64,000 nt of DNA from Anaerolineaceae bacterium. GTDB lineage: Bacteria > Chloroflexota > Anaerolineae > Anaerolineales > Anaerolineaceae. Every line of letters begins with the position of its first letter. The first letter of the stretch is position 1. Below the pieces are notes generated by a model. It was not told where the DNA came from and searched no databases. It saw only the letters and a program-made list of their open reading frames with translations. The stretch covers positions 20,449 through 84,448 of the forward strand of contig JAFGXF010000060.1 in assembly GCA_016936755.1 (NCBI GenBank). The letters are read 5' to 3'. Position numbers and translations under genes: made by a program. Of the stretch, positions 29,165 to 38,276 are shown in pieces.

Positions 29165-30169
29165 ATGCGTATCACCCGAGAGTTGTTGCTTAATTCAGCC
29201 AAGGATTTTGTTGCGAAAGCTGTTCAAGCCGACCGCTCTATTACCGCTGTCTATCTAACGGGTTCTATGTTATCCAATGAACCTTTACTGGCTGGAACAA
29301 CAGACATTGATTTGGTTTTTATCCATGACCGCATACCGGCAATGCCACGTGAAATTCACAGGTTCACGGATGAAATCACTCTTGATCTCTATCATTACAG
29401 TCAGGATCTCTTTGAACAACCACGCCAGCTGCGCGTTGACCCAATCCTGGGGCCTGCCATTAATGAAACCCGTTGGGTATTACATGACTCACAGCACTGG
29501 TTTGAGTACACACAGGCGATTATCACGGCACAATTTGATCGCCCAGATCATCATGCTGCTCGCTTGCTTAAAATGACAGCAGACGCCCGTTCTGAGTGGT
29601 GGAAACTCGAAAACAAGAATGCTTTATCTATAAAGGATTTCCCTTCCTTTTTAAAATGCACAGAAATTTCCACCAATGCTTTAATGAGTATCAGCGGTAT
29701 TCCACTTACACCACGACGTTTCTTTTTATCCCTGGCTGAACGCAGCCTGTCAGTCAACAATCCACAAATTTCGCTCGCTCTTGCCTCGTTGTTGGGTTTC
29801 TCTTCTTTTGATTTTTCGGATTTGGAAGGGTGGATCCATTGCTGGCAAACGGCCATGGCTTCTTCCGAAATTCCAGGAATCGAGGCTTGCGACGTCCATC
29901 CTCACCGAAAGCTTTATTATATTAACCCTGTGAAAGCTTGGTATGAAGAAGGACAACTTGAATCATGCCTTTGGATCATGTTATATTCATGGACTTCTCT
30001 TTTTTCCAAATTTTCCTCCCTTTCTTCTGGCACCAAAGAGTATCCTTCTTTTCTATCAAGTCTTGGTTTTGATAAAACCTCTATCAAAGAAAAATTTGTC
30101 TTGCTCGATTCTTATCTTGATCAAGTGGACGATATAATCAATGCCTGGGTAAGCCAAGCCGGAGCATGA
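29165..30169 (+). CDS. Nucleotidyltransferase-domain protein of unknown target
   Basis: Residues 31-53 hold the nucleotidyltransferase signature, a GS motif (TGSMLSNEP) then TDIDLVFIHD with two metal-binding aspartates. The rest is helical, without a clear additional domain, for 334 residues in total. Such proteins adenylylate small molecules or proteins or act as antitoxin-like partners, but no HEPN gene is beside it. It lies 3 bases after the deoxynucleoside kinase and may share its transcript. The function is not known. Confidence 0.6.
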   Translation: MRITRELLLNSAKDFVAKAVQADRSITAVYLTGSMLSNEPLLAGTTDIDLVFIHDRIPAMPREIHRFTDEITLDLYHYSQDLFEQPRQLRVDPILGPAINETRWVLHDSQHWFEYTQAIITAQFDRPDHHAARLLKMTADARSEWWKLENKNALSIKDFPSFLKCTEISTNALMSISGIPLTPRRFFLSLAERSLSVNNPQISLALASLLGFSSFDFSDLEGWIHCWQTAMASSEIPGIEACDVHPHRKLYYINPVKAWYEEGQLESCLWIMLYSWTSLFSKFSSLSSGTKEYPSFLSSLGFDKTSIKEKFVLLDSYLDQVDDIINAWVSQAGA

Positions 30170-30514
30170 ATTCCCATCAAATTATCTGTGGATATATTGT
30201 TGATTTCTTGTTGATAAGTATTGATTTTATCCTCGAGCTCTTTTCCTGTTGTGGATAAGTGTGGTGTTCTTACCAACTTTTGGTAATTATCCTTTTTTAT
30301 CCACAACTTTCCACAAAATATTTCGGGTTAATATTTATTTTCATAACCCTATATATGGTGATAGGGTTATATTTATGCGCTGCCTGTAGGCATAATTATT
30401 GTATTTATTTACTTGCTAACATATCCACAGTGCTTATTATTATTATTAACATATATAACTATATAAGAATCTGAAATATGATTACTTGAAAATAAGACAA
30501 ATTTCATGTAGAAT
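30170..30514. other. Probable chromosomal replication origin (oriC)
   Basis: This gene-free, AT-rich stretch holds perfect DnaA boxes at 30250-30258 (TGTGGATAA) and 30297-30305 (TTATCCACA). Near matches lie at 30187-30195, 30209-30217, 30307-30315 and 30421-30429. A perfect inverted repeat, ATAACCCTAT/ATAGGGTTAT, lies at 30343-30370. An A/T-only run with TTA repeats at 30432-30466 could be the unwinding element. dnaN lies 2 kb away and a parS site 5.5 kb away, which fits an origin. dnaA is not adjacent, and a GC-skew plot is not available here. Confidence 0.75.
30343..30370. repeat. Inverted repeat in the origin region
   Basis: ATAACCCTAT (30343-30352) and ATAGGGTTAT (30361-30370) form a perfect 10-bp palindrome with an 8-base loop (ATATGGTG). 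It lies between the DnaA boxes and the AT-rich run and has no T-tract like a terminator. Confidence 0.7.
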
Positions 30515-30592
30515 GTGAGGAAGAACTGTGGTTCAGCCCCCTTGGCTTTATTACATAGTAAACGGAAAGGGAATGCGGATTGGAGTATAACA

Positions 30593-30853
30593 ATGGACGT
30601 CATCAAAGTATCAGCAACATCGCGAACCGCAGCAGTTGCAGGGGCAATTGCCGGGGTAATCCGGGAAAAAAAACACGCTGAGGTCCAGGCTATTGGTGCT
30701 GGCGCAGTGAATCAAGCATTAAAAGCAGTTGTTCTGGCAAAGGGATATTTAGTCAACGATGGTATTGACATCGTTTGTGTTCCTGAATTTGTTGATGTGG
30801 ATATCGAAGGTAAAATTCGTACAGCGATTAAAATTATAGTTGACCCGCGTTAG
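30593..30853 (+). CDS. spoVS: SpoVS-family protein
   Basis: The 86-residue protein is the Alba-like SpoVS: MDVIKVSATSRTAAVAGAIAG, EVQAIGAGAVNQALKAVVLAKGYL and a C-terminal IRTAIKIIVDPR. SpoVS is needed for sporulation stages in Bacillus but is also widespread in non-sporulating bacteria, with an unclear role; the fold suggests nucleic acid binding. The ATG at 30593 has GGAG eight bases upstream; longer readings from 30515 do not fit the family. It lies beside the putative origin, and its last 20 bases overlap the convergent kinase gene. Confidence 0.9.
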   Translation: MDVIKVSATSRTAAVAGAIAGVIREKKHAEVQAIGAGAVNQALKAVVLAKGYLVNDGIDIVCVPEFVDVDIEGKIRTAIKIIVDPR

Positions 30854-31520
30854 AGGAATCCTGATTAAGGGCAGCAACCTCTTCAGGTGCAAAAACAACC
30901 TCCTCCCGGCCGGTTAATTTATCCTGTACCTTTTTAACAATGAGTTCAAGATGGCGTGGGTGTGCCACATAATCCAAGTCGTCTGCTGGTACGGTCAATA
31001 CCGGACAGAGAGTGAACGAATTGATCCAATCTTCATACAATGAGTTTAATTTCGATAAATACTCTGGGGTAATAGACTTTTCAAAATCGCGACCACGTAA
31101 TTTGATACGGGTGATTAATGTATCCACAGATGCACGTAAGTATATTACCAGATCAGGTGGTGGGAGGAAAACAGATAATATCTTATACAGGTCTTGGTAT
31201 GTCTCAAAATCGCGAACGTTAAGCGTTCCTTGTTGGAATAAATTTTTTGCAAAAATTTCAGCATCCTCATAAATACTACGATCCTGAATGGCCGAGCCAT
31301 TAAATTGAACGACTTGGTGATGAATTCGTAGTCGATGTGTGAGGAAGAAAACCTGTGAATGAAAACCCCAAGTATGCATGTCGTTGTAAAAATCAGCCAG
31401 GTAAGGATTTTGCGCTACTGGCTCGTAAAAAGGAGTCCAACCCAGACGTTGGCAAAGAAGCTCAACCAGAGTGGACTTCCCCACGCCGATGTTTCCTGCA
31501 ATTGCGATGAATTTATTCAA
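30834..31520 (-). CDS. Deoxynucleoside kinase (dAK/dGK family), copy 2
   Basis: The P-loop GNIGVGKSTLVELL is at residues 8-21, then NPYLADFYNDMHTWGFHSQVFFL, the QDRSIYEDAEIFA segment and the RGRDFEKSITPEYL lid. It is 228 residues, slightly longer than copy 1 at 28526-29161, and clearly diverged from it, so the two probably prefer different deoxynucleosides, as the Dak/Dgk pairs of Firmicutes do. Its 3' end overlaps spoVS by 20 bases on the opposite strand. Confidence 0.92.
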   Translation of the reverse strand: MNKFIAIAGNIGVGKSTLVELLCQRLGWTPFYEPVAQNPYLADFYNDMHTWGFHSQVFFLTHRLRIHHQVVQFNGSAIQDRSIYEDAEIFAKNLFQQGTLNVRDFETYQDLYKILSVFLPPPDLVIYLRASVDTLITRIKLRGRDFEKSITPEYLSKLNSLYEDWINSFTLCPVLTVPADDLDYVAHPRHLELIVKKVQDKLTGREEVVFAPEEVAALNQDSSNAGQL

Positions 31521-31600
31521 GTGAAACCCTCCTGAATAATATATTACTGTTGTAACATGGAAGTTCTAATAATAACTGTTGTCTTTTGGGTCCCATCAGC

Positions 31601-32326
31601 TTACTTACTTATTTCTTGTTCCACAAGGGTAGCAAACACCTGGTACGGTTGAGCTCCGACGACCGGAATTCCATTAACAAAGAATGTCGGGGTCGATTGG
31701 ACTCCCAGGGCAATCGCATATGCCAAGTCCGCTTTCACTTCATCGGTGTACTTATTTGAAGAAAGACATTGTGTGAACTCTTCCAGATCCAAACTTATTT
31801 CGCTTGCGTAATTATGGATTGCTGTCGAATTTAACTGAGTAGTGCTTGAGTACACCTTGTTAAAATAATCCCAATACTTTCCCTGATCACCAGCGCAATT
31901 TGCCGCTTCTGCAGCTGCATTGGCACTATCATGGATGCCTGTCAGCGGGAAATCCCTGTACACAAAACGGATCTGGCCCTCATAGGTTTGCATTAGTAAA
32001 CCAAAAACCTCCAAATACCATTTTTGACAATAATAGCATTGATAATCACTGAACATGATGATCGTCACGGGAGCATCAAGCGGGCCAATGTATGGATCAT
32101 CGTCGACTGAAATATCATACCGCATTAGCGCTTCTTCATCATTATTCTGTGCAGCCTCTGCTTGGTTATCAACACCGCCACGACCCCAAACCAGAAAACC
32201 CAAGCCAAACCCCAGCAAGAACACAAAGGGAAGGATAAAATAATACACCCGCGCAGTATGGGTGTTTTCTTTCTTATTGGTCTTGGATGAACGTCTTGAT
32301 TTTCTCGATTGTGGAGAGTAAACCAT
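31601..32326 (-). CDS. Membrane-anchored DsbA-like thiol-disulfide protein
   Basis: Residues 1-25 are basic, then a single transmembrane segment lies at about 28-48 and a thioredoxin-fold DsbA/BdbD domain follows outside the membrane. The active site is C97-YY-C100 in DYQCYYCQKWY, with the cis-proline loop in GVQSTPTFFVNG. It probably oxidises or isomerises disulfides in exported proteins. A second DsbA-like protein in this window is fused to a cyclophilin. It diverges from dnaN. Confidence 0.88.
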   Translation of the reverse strand: MVYSPQSRKSRRSSKTNKKENTHTARVYYFILPFVFLLGFGLGFLVWGRGGVDNQAEAAQNNDEEALMRYDISVDDDPYIGPLDAPVTIIMFSDYQCYYCQKWYLEVFGLLMQTYEGQIRFVYRDFPLTGIHDSANAAAEAANCAGDQGKYWDYFNKVYSSTTQLNSTAIHNYASEISLDLEEFTQCLSSNKYTDEVKADLAYAIALGVQSTPTFFVNGIPVVGAQPYQVFATLVEQEISK

Positions 32327-32457
32327 GCGGCGATTATATCATGTTGATACCAACCGGTATTTAAGGGATTAACTTTAAATATGATAGTATTAAGTCATAA
32401 AAATGATAAATAACTGAAACAACTTGAGTAATACTGGCGTTTTTTGTTTTCATGTTG

Positions 32458-32463
32458 TATACT
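32458..32463 (+). promoter_or_regulatory. Candidate -10 box for dnaN
   Basis: TATACT lies 21 bases before the dnaN ATG. No good -35 match is 16-18 bases upstream, so the promoter call is tentative. Confidence 0.3.
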
Positions 32464-32484
32464 CATTAAAAAGGGCAGGGCCTA

Positions 32485-33615
32485 ATGAAAATCAATGTAT
32501 CACAACAGCAATTTTCACACGGGCTGAGCATTGTTTCCCGGGCAGTCTCATCCAGAAGCACATTACCAGTTCTATCAAATATACTTATCGCAACTGACGA
32601 GGGTCGTCTCAGGCTTTCAGCGACCAACCTGGAATTGGGTATAACAACTTGGATTGGGGCTCAAATAGAAGAAGAGGGCGCAACGACTGTGCCTGCGCGA
32701 ACGATCGTGGACCTAGTCACCGCCTTACCCAATACATCGGTTCAAATGGAGTTGGATACGACAACTCAAACACTGAATGTTGTGAGTGGAACCTCCAACA
32801 CAGATATCAAATGCATCGATGCACAAGAATTTCCACCGATACCAACACCTGACCTTAAAGAGGGAATTGAACTAAGTGTAGCTGAGTTTAAACAAAACAT
32901 CCAGCAAGTTGGATTTTCTGCTTCCAGTGACGAAGCCAGGCCGATCCTAACCGGAGTATTAATGACAATAGAGGGAAAGGATGTGTCCATGGTGGCAACT
33001 GATGGATTTAGAATATCCGTAAAAAAATCAACACTCTCAAAGGCCGGCCCCACCGGGGTATCCATCACAGTTCCTGCAAGAGCACTTGGCGAGCTCGCCC
33101 GAGTTGCTGTTAATGCCGAAGAAAAAATTACCATGGTGCTTCCGAAATCGCGTGGGCAGGTTATTTTCCACCTTAAGGATGTGGAATTAGTCTCTCAATT
33201 AATTGAAGGTAACTTCCCGGATTATCGGGCTATCATTCCACAATCATTTAAAACCCGCACAGAACTGACAACAGAGTCTTTATTGAAAGCATGCAAGCAG
33301 GCAGAGATTATTGCCCGTGAAGGCACCAATGTCGCAAAAGTAAGCATCAATCCGACTGGTGAGAATCAACCAGGAAAAATCGAACTTTCTGCTACTGCTG
33401 AGCAAACCGGCTCAAGCGAAATCACCGTGGATGCATCCGTTGATGGTGTCCCATTGCTGATTGCTTTTAATGTGCGCTATTTAAGGGAGGTATTAGAGGT
33501 TGTTAGTACCGCCAATGTGTCTCTTGAGACGAACGCAGCCAACACACCAGCAATGCTAAAAATGGTCGGAGACGACAGCTACATGCATGTGATCATGCCA
33601 ATGCACCTTGGATGA
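32485..33615 (+). CDS. dnaN: DNA polymerase III beta subunit (sliding clamp)
   Basis: DnaN forms the ring that tethers the polymerase. The 376-residue protein has three repeated clamp domains, with MKINVSQQQFSHGLSIVSRAVSSRSTLPVLSNIL at the start, FSASSDEARPILTGVLM and ATDGFRIS in the middle, and the C-terminal YLREVLEVV...MHVIMPMHL that lines the peptide-binding pocket. It lies about 2 kb from the putative origin, as often seen for dnaN. The next gene starts 3 bases after its stop, so they are co-transcribed. Confidence 0.95.
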   Translation: MKINVSQQQFSHGLSIVSRAVSSRSTLPVLSNILIATDEGRLRLSATNLELGITTWIGAQIEEEGATTVPARTIVDLVTALPNTSVQMELDTTTQTLNVVSGTSNTDIKCIDAQEFPPIPTPDLKEGIELSVAEFKQNIQQVGFSASSDEARPILTGVLMTIEGKDVSMVATDGFRISVKKSTLSKAGPTGVSITVPARALGELARVAVNAEEKITMVLPKSRGQVIFHLKDVELVSQLIEGNFPDYRAIIPQSFKTRTELTTESLLKACKQAEIIAREGTNVAKVSINPTGENQPGKIELSATAEQTGSSEITVDASVDGVPLLIAFNVRYLREVLEVVSTANVSLETNAANTPAMLKMVGDDSYMHVIMPMHLG

Positions 33616-33618
33616 TCA

Positions 33619-35955
33619 ATGTATAGCGATGCCGGCCAGTCTAAACAACTTGTTAACATCACACTGATATTAAGCCAGTATCCAATACTTTCAAAAAAAA
33701 TTCGCGCCCGGATGAGGCGCGAATTATTTAAACAGCAGCTTGTTGAAGAGACGCATTTCGAAAAAGAAGTCAGACAAGAGGCTATCAAATCACAGGAAAG
33801 GGAAGGATTAGAAAACCCCTTTTTGGAAGAACCGGCCGAGATGTGGGAACGACGGCTGGAAGTCACTCGGGATTACTTAACAGATCTATACTTTTCCAAG
33901 TTTATGAATCCGGAGCAATTCAATACACTGGTAAAAGAAGTACTGGGCGAGCGCGGAATTGAACATGAAACCTCTATTTTATCCATAAATCCGGAACTGG
34001 CCCCACAGAATCTGCTGTTTGAGCAGGCGTTGACAATTGAAAGCTATCAGACCAGTAAACGCAGACGAATGGATCCGCGGCTTCAGGAAATAAAAGTGGT
34101 TTTGATCAAGAATTTGATCAGCGACCACTTGCCGTATATCAACATTGCCAAAGAATGGTTTACAATCTCTGATTTGGCTGAAATTCGCAAGCACAGGATC
34201 GGACCAGGGCGAATCGGCGGGAAGGCTGCCGGAATGTTGCTTGCCTCAACCATCATAAAATCAGTAGGAGATAAAGAGCTGATTGACAGCGTAAACATAC
34301 CCAAATCATTCTTTGTTGGGGCGGACCTGTTTTATGTGTTCATGTCAATGAATAACCTTGTCCATTGGAACGATCAGAAATACAAATCAGAAGATCAAAT
34401 GCGGAGGGATTATCCGCAAATTGTAAAAAAATTCGAGGACAGTAAATTCCCTCCAGAGATACTGGAGGAATTGGAACGTATACTTAATTTGGTTGGGAAA
34501 ACCCCCTTGATTGTTAGGTCATCAAGTCTGTTGGAAGACAACTTTGGAGCATCTTTTGTGGGAAAATACGAAAGCGTCTTCTGCCCAAATCAAAAAAGCA
34601 CAAAAGTAAATTTAAGGGAATTATGTCGGGCAATTAAACGTGTGTACGCCACAACTTTGAATCCAGACGCACTTCTTTATCGGCGCCGAAGAGGGCTATT
34701 GGACTACGACGAGAGAATGGCCGTTCTGATACAGGTTGTCGTGGGTGAAAAACAAGGCAAGTATTATATGCCACAGACCGCTGGAGTAGCATTCAGCCAT
34801 AACCAATTCCGCTGGTCACCACAAATTGAACCCGAGGCAGGGTTTGTGCGTCTTGTTTGGGGACTGGGAACACGAGCTGTAGATAGGGTTGGAAATGACT
34901 ACCCGCGTTTGATAGCACTCAGTCACCCATTACTCTATCCATCCAATTCGATTAAATCCATACGACGATACTCCCAGCAATATGTTGACCTGATCGATTT
35001 GGATGCGAATAAGTTTTGCACTTTACCGATAGGGAGCGTGTTATCGCCGGGCGACAGTACGGTTCGTCTTTTTACACAAGTTGAGCAGGATGGTTATATT
35101 CAATCATTGCTAGGTAACATTAAAACAAGCGATATACCCAACCTTATCTTCACTTTTGAAGATTTCATCAAACAGACAAAATTTGTGCCGATAATGAAAA
35201 AGATCCTTGGTTTACTGGAAGGGCATTACCATGCGCCAGTTGATATCGAATTTACTGCCAACATCATAAATTTGACGCCTACAACGAAAGATGTTGAAAT
35301 CACAATCGTTCAATGCCGGCCGCAGAGCAGATTAAGTGAATTAAAAGAAGTAAGAATACCCCCCGATTTAAAGAAGGAGGATATGGTTTTTTCTACCTGG
35401 TTTATGGTCCCAAGAGGACACATACCAAAGATACGATATATCCTTTTTGTCCCCCCGGAAGAATATTTCAAACTGGATACTTTGCAGGCAAGAAATGATA
35501 TTGGCAGAATCATCGGTTCTTTAAACCAATCATTAAAAGACGAAACCTTTATATGCATTGGACCGGGCCGCTGGGGAACGTCCAACCCTGATCTGGGAAT
35601 TTATGTGAATTATTCCGACATCTACAATGCAAAAGCATTGGTGGAACTTACCGGAAAAGGGCGAGGAGCTGTCCCGGAACCCTCGTTGGGCACCCATTTC
35701 TTCCAGGATCTACTGGAGGCACAGATCTACCCCCTGGTAGTAAATCTGGACGACAGCCGGGCGTACCTCAACCAGACAATATTTTTTCAGTCACCCGATC
35801 AAATATCACGATTCCACAAAGATGCAGAAAACAAAAAGACATGTCTTAAGGTGATTGACATTACTGACTATAAACCCGAACATCATGTGGAAATAATGAT
35901 GGATGATGAAAAAGGCAGAGCGGTTGCCTACCTGATGCCTGATATAACCAGCTGA
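33619..35955 (+). CDS. PEP/pyruvate-binding (PPDK N-terminal-like) protein
   Basis: The 778-residue protein has an ATP-grasp-like PPDK_N domain: GRIGGKAAGMLLAS near residue 195, and PLIVRSSSLLEDNFGASFVGKYESVF near 295, where the arginine and serines bind nucleotide. The final part (IVQCRP, then GRWGTSNPDLG) is conserved-looking but not a known phosphohistidine or PEP-binding barrel. It therefore lacks the swivelling His domain of PEP synthase and PPDK. It is co-transcribed with dnaN and followed by parS. What it phosphorylates is unknown. Confidence 0.75.
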   Translation: MYSDAGQSKQLVNITLILSQYPILSKKIRARMRRELFKQQLVEETHFEKEVRQEAIKSQEREGLENPFLEEPAEMWERRLEVTRDYLTDLYFSKFMNPEQFNTLVKEVLGERGIEHETSILSINPELAPQNLLFEQALTIESYQTSKRRRMDPRLQEIKVVLIKNLISDHLPYINIAKEWFTISDLAEIRKHRIGPGRIGGKAAGMLLASTIIKSVGDKELIDSVNIPKSFFVGADLFYVFMSMNNLVHWNDQKYKSEDQMRRDYPQIVKKFEDSKFPPEILEELERILNLVGKTPLIVRSSSLLEDNFGASFVGKYESVFCPNQKSTKVNLRELCRAIKRVYATTLNPDALLYRRRRGLLDYDERMAVLIQVVVGEKQGKYYMPQTAGVAFSHNQFRWSPQIEPEAGFVRLVWGLGTRAVDRVGNDYPRLIALSHPLLYPSNSIKSIRRYSQQYVDLIDLDANKFCTLPIGSVLSPGDSTVRLFTQVEQDGYIQSLLGNIKTSDIPNLIFTFEDFIKQTKFVPIMKKILGLLEGHYHAPVDIEFTANIINLTPTTKDVEITIVQCRPQSRLSELKEVRIPPDLKKEDMVFSTWFMVPRGHIPKIRYILFVPPEEYFKLDTLQARNDIGRIIGSLNQSLKDETFICIGPGRWGTSNPDLGIYVNYSDIYNAKALVELTGKGRGAVPEPSLGTHFFQDLLEAQIYPLVVNLDDSRAYLNQTIFFQSPDQISRFHKDAENKKTCLKVIDITDYKPEHHVEIMMDDEKGRAVAYLMPDITS

Positions 35956-35966
35956 CAGCGCAGGCA

Positions 35967-35982
35967 TGTTTCACGTGAAACA
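35967..35982. promoter_or_regulatory. parS site (ParB-binding centromere)
   Basis: TGTTTCACGTGAAACA is the exact 16-bp consensus palindrome bound by ParB/Spo0J in most bacteria. It sits between the convergent ends of the PPDK-like gene and recN, 5.5 kb from the putative oriC. Such sites cluster near replication origins. Confidence 0.92.
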
Positions 35983-35988
35983 ATGGTT

Positions 35989-37713
35989 TTATTGATCTTT
36001 CGATAACGAGGACAGGAGCTCATCCACAGATTGGAGTGTGCCTTGGCTGACACCCCCCAACATTTGAGCTAGTTCAAGGCGACGCTGATCCCTGGTTAAA
36101 AACTCAACAGATGTAGTCGTTCGGCCTGATTCAACCATCTTTAATACTTTAATATGCTGATCGCCATACGCCGCCAATTGTGGTAAATGTGTAACACAGA
36201 ACACTTGGTGTTGTCTGGCAAGGGACCACAACTTCTGACCAACCACTAGACCAACACGACCACCAATACCCTGGTCGATCTCGTCAAAAATCAAGGTTGG
36301 AATTGAATCAGCCCGGGCAAGAACATTTTTCAATGCCAGCATTAAGCGAGATGTCTCTCCGCCGGATGCTATTTTTACAAGAGATTTTAAACCCTCGCCA
36401 GGATTGGGGGCTACCAGAAACTCAACTTTGTCAGATCCAGTGGAGTCGAATGCGACCTTTCGCCCATTCGCCAGGGGAATTCCATTCGAATCATCCAATG
36501 TTTGAAAGTCCACCTGGAAGCGCGCGCCTGACATACGCAGGTCTGCCAGTTCCATCTCGAGAGCCTTCGAGAGCATGTCGGCCGCCCTTTTCCTTTGAGT
36601 GGATAAATCCTGATTGACTTTAGACAACTCGTTGATTAGCTTCTCTTGGGCGCCCTCCAACAAGGAGATTCGTTCTTCGGCGTGGGTGATGCCATCCAAC
36701 TCTAACCTGGCTTTATGTAGATAGGCATTTACTGCGTTGATCTCGCCGCCATATTTTCGCTTTAATGATTGGAGTAATTCAAGCCGTTCTTCAACTTCAT
36801 CAAGACGTTTGGGATTGAATTCGATTTGATCTTTATAAGCTGTTAATTCCCTGGTTATTTCGTTTAGGGTGGTTGCATAATTTTCTGCCATCTCCAGCAA
36901 CCCACTCTTGGTTTCATCCGTTTTGGCAATATTGTGCAATGATAGTATAAGGCGACCGGCCAACTCTGTTATTGATGGAGCGTCGGGCCGGTTTTCCTCC
37001 AATAAGACGAGCGCCTCATTTGTAGAGGCGGCCAGGCCTTCGGCGTTGGATAGCCGCGTTCGTTCTGCCCGAAGAGTCTCTTCCTCTTCGTCGGATGTTA
37101 ATCGGGCGGCTTCAATTTCATTGATTTGGAAGGTTAGAAGATCCACCCGCTGGGCAATTTCCTGTTCACTGCGCCGCAGACTTGAAAGTTCTTTTCGTAC
37201 TTCCATCAGCTTGTGATATATCTCGACGTATCGAGCTCTGGGAGCTTCAATGTCTGAAAACCGATCTAATAAACCAAGATGCTGGCGAACATCCAGCAAG
37301 GAAAGATGCTCTGATTGCCCATGAATATCAATCAAATTGACGCCAAGTTCTCTGAGAAGGCCGATATTGACGCTATGTCCGTTAATTCGGGCTGTATTTC
37401 TGCCCTCCAAACGCAGATCCCGTTCCAGTTGAACATAGTTGGGATCGTCAAAAATATCCTCCCGTTGAAGAATGGCGTGTATTGACTCCCGGTTGGATTC
37501 TGTGATACGAAATGTGGCTTGTAAATTGGCATGGCTGGTTCCCGTCCTGATGTTGGTGGGGTCGGTTTTACCGCCGACGAGAAGCTCCAATGCATCCAGA
37601 ATGATGGATTTTCCTGCACCGGTCTCCCCAGTGAAGATGATCAATCCATCACTAAATTTTAGTTCCAAGAGCGGGATGATCGCAAAATTCTCAATTCGCA
37701 GTTCAAGTAGCAT
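35989..37713 (-). CDS. recN: DNA repair protein RecN
   Basis: RecN is an SMC-like ATPase for double-strand break repair. The N-terminal MLLELRIENFAIIPLLEL and Walker A GETGAGKSIILDALELLVGG, the long coiled coil (residues 150-370), the signature SGGETSRLMLALK and Walker B TLIFDEIDQGIGG, and the RQHQVFCVTHLPQLAAYGDQH stretch are all present. The length of 574 is normal. It is the last gene of a minus-strand group starting at the esterase or ssb. Confidence 0.95.
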   Translation of the reverse strand: MLLELRIENFAIIPLLELKFSDGLIIFTGETGAGKSIILDALELLVGGKTDPTNIRTGTSHANLQATFRITESNRESIHAILQREDIFDDPNYVQLERDLRLEGRNTARINGHSVNIGLLRELGVNLIDIHGQSEHLSLLDVRQHLGLLDRFSDIEAPRARYVEIYHKLMEVRKELSSLRRSEQEIAQRVDLLTFQINEIEAARLTSDEEEETLRAERTRLSNAEGLAASTNEALVLLEENRPDAPSITELAGRLILSLHNIAKTDETKSGLLEMAENYATTLNEITRELTAYKDQIEFNPKRLDEVEERLELLQSLKRKYGGEINAVNAYLHKARLELDGITHAEERISLLEGAQEKLINELSKVNQDLSTQRKRAADMLSKALEMELADLRMSGARFQVDFQTLDDSNGIPLANGRKVAFDSTGSDKVEFLVAPNPGEGLKSLVKIASGGETSRLMLALKNVLARADSIPTLIFDEIDQGIGGRVGLVVGQKLWSLARQHQVFCVTHLPQLAAYGDQHIKVLKMVESGRTTTSVEFLTRDQRRLELAQMLGGVSQGTLQSVDELLSSLSKDQ

Positions 37714-37724
37714 GATAGATAATA

Positions 37725-38276
37725 TTAACGTAATTGAATGCCAGATAAGCGACGATAACAGGTGGTGGCCGCGATGATGGCATATAACACTGGCCAGGCT
37801 AGCGAGAGCATTCCCATACCCATAACCGATAACTCAACCCCACCGACCAATAAAGTTGAGATCAAGATAAACAATATGGGGAAGGCAGTAAGTACGCCAC
37901 CGATAAACGTGGAGAGACCCACCAGTTTAAATAACGTTCGGTTCCTGCGTTTGCGGATTGCAAAACGAACCGCTTCAGCGATTGCCATCCCAGCTAGGGG
38001 CGACAAGAGCAGTATAAAAAAGCCAATCAGGTCGGTTAACAAACTGCCCAGAAAAGAAAGGGTTGCAGAAACCAACAACGCTACAGGGAAGTCGTACCAC
38101 CTGGCGGTGTCAAAGATCTTTTGCTGACCACGAATACATTCCGCACAGCGATAGCCTGTTTCTGTGTGAATAGCACAGCGCGCACATATTGGGCGATCGC
38201 AACGATTGCATCGTAATCCGGTTTCTACGGAAGGATGTTTATAACAGAATTGAGGTTGTGGCAATTCGCTGCTCAT
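37725..38276 (-). CDS. Membrane protein with N-terminal B-box-type zinc finger
   Basis: Residues 11-45 carry Cys/His pairs (CYKHPSVETGLRCNRCDRPIC, then CAIHTETGYRCAEC), a B-box-like zinc finger common in Chloroflexota and Actinobacteria membrane proteins. Three or four hydrophobic segments follow (about 60-95, 115-140, 150-170). The partner or substrate is unknown. Its ATG overlaps the nadK stop by four bases (ATGA), so translation is coupled. Confidence 0.65.
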   Translation of the reverse strand: MSSELPQPQFCYKHPSVETGLRCNRCDRPICARCAIHTETGYRCAECIRGQQKIFDTARWYDFPVALLVSATLSFLGSLLTDLIGFFILLLSPLAGMAIAEAVRFAIRKRRNRTLFKLVGLSTFIGGVLTAFPILFILISTLLVGGVELSVMGMGMLSLAWPVLYAIIAATTCYRRLSGIQLR

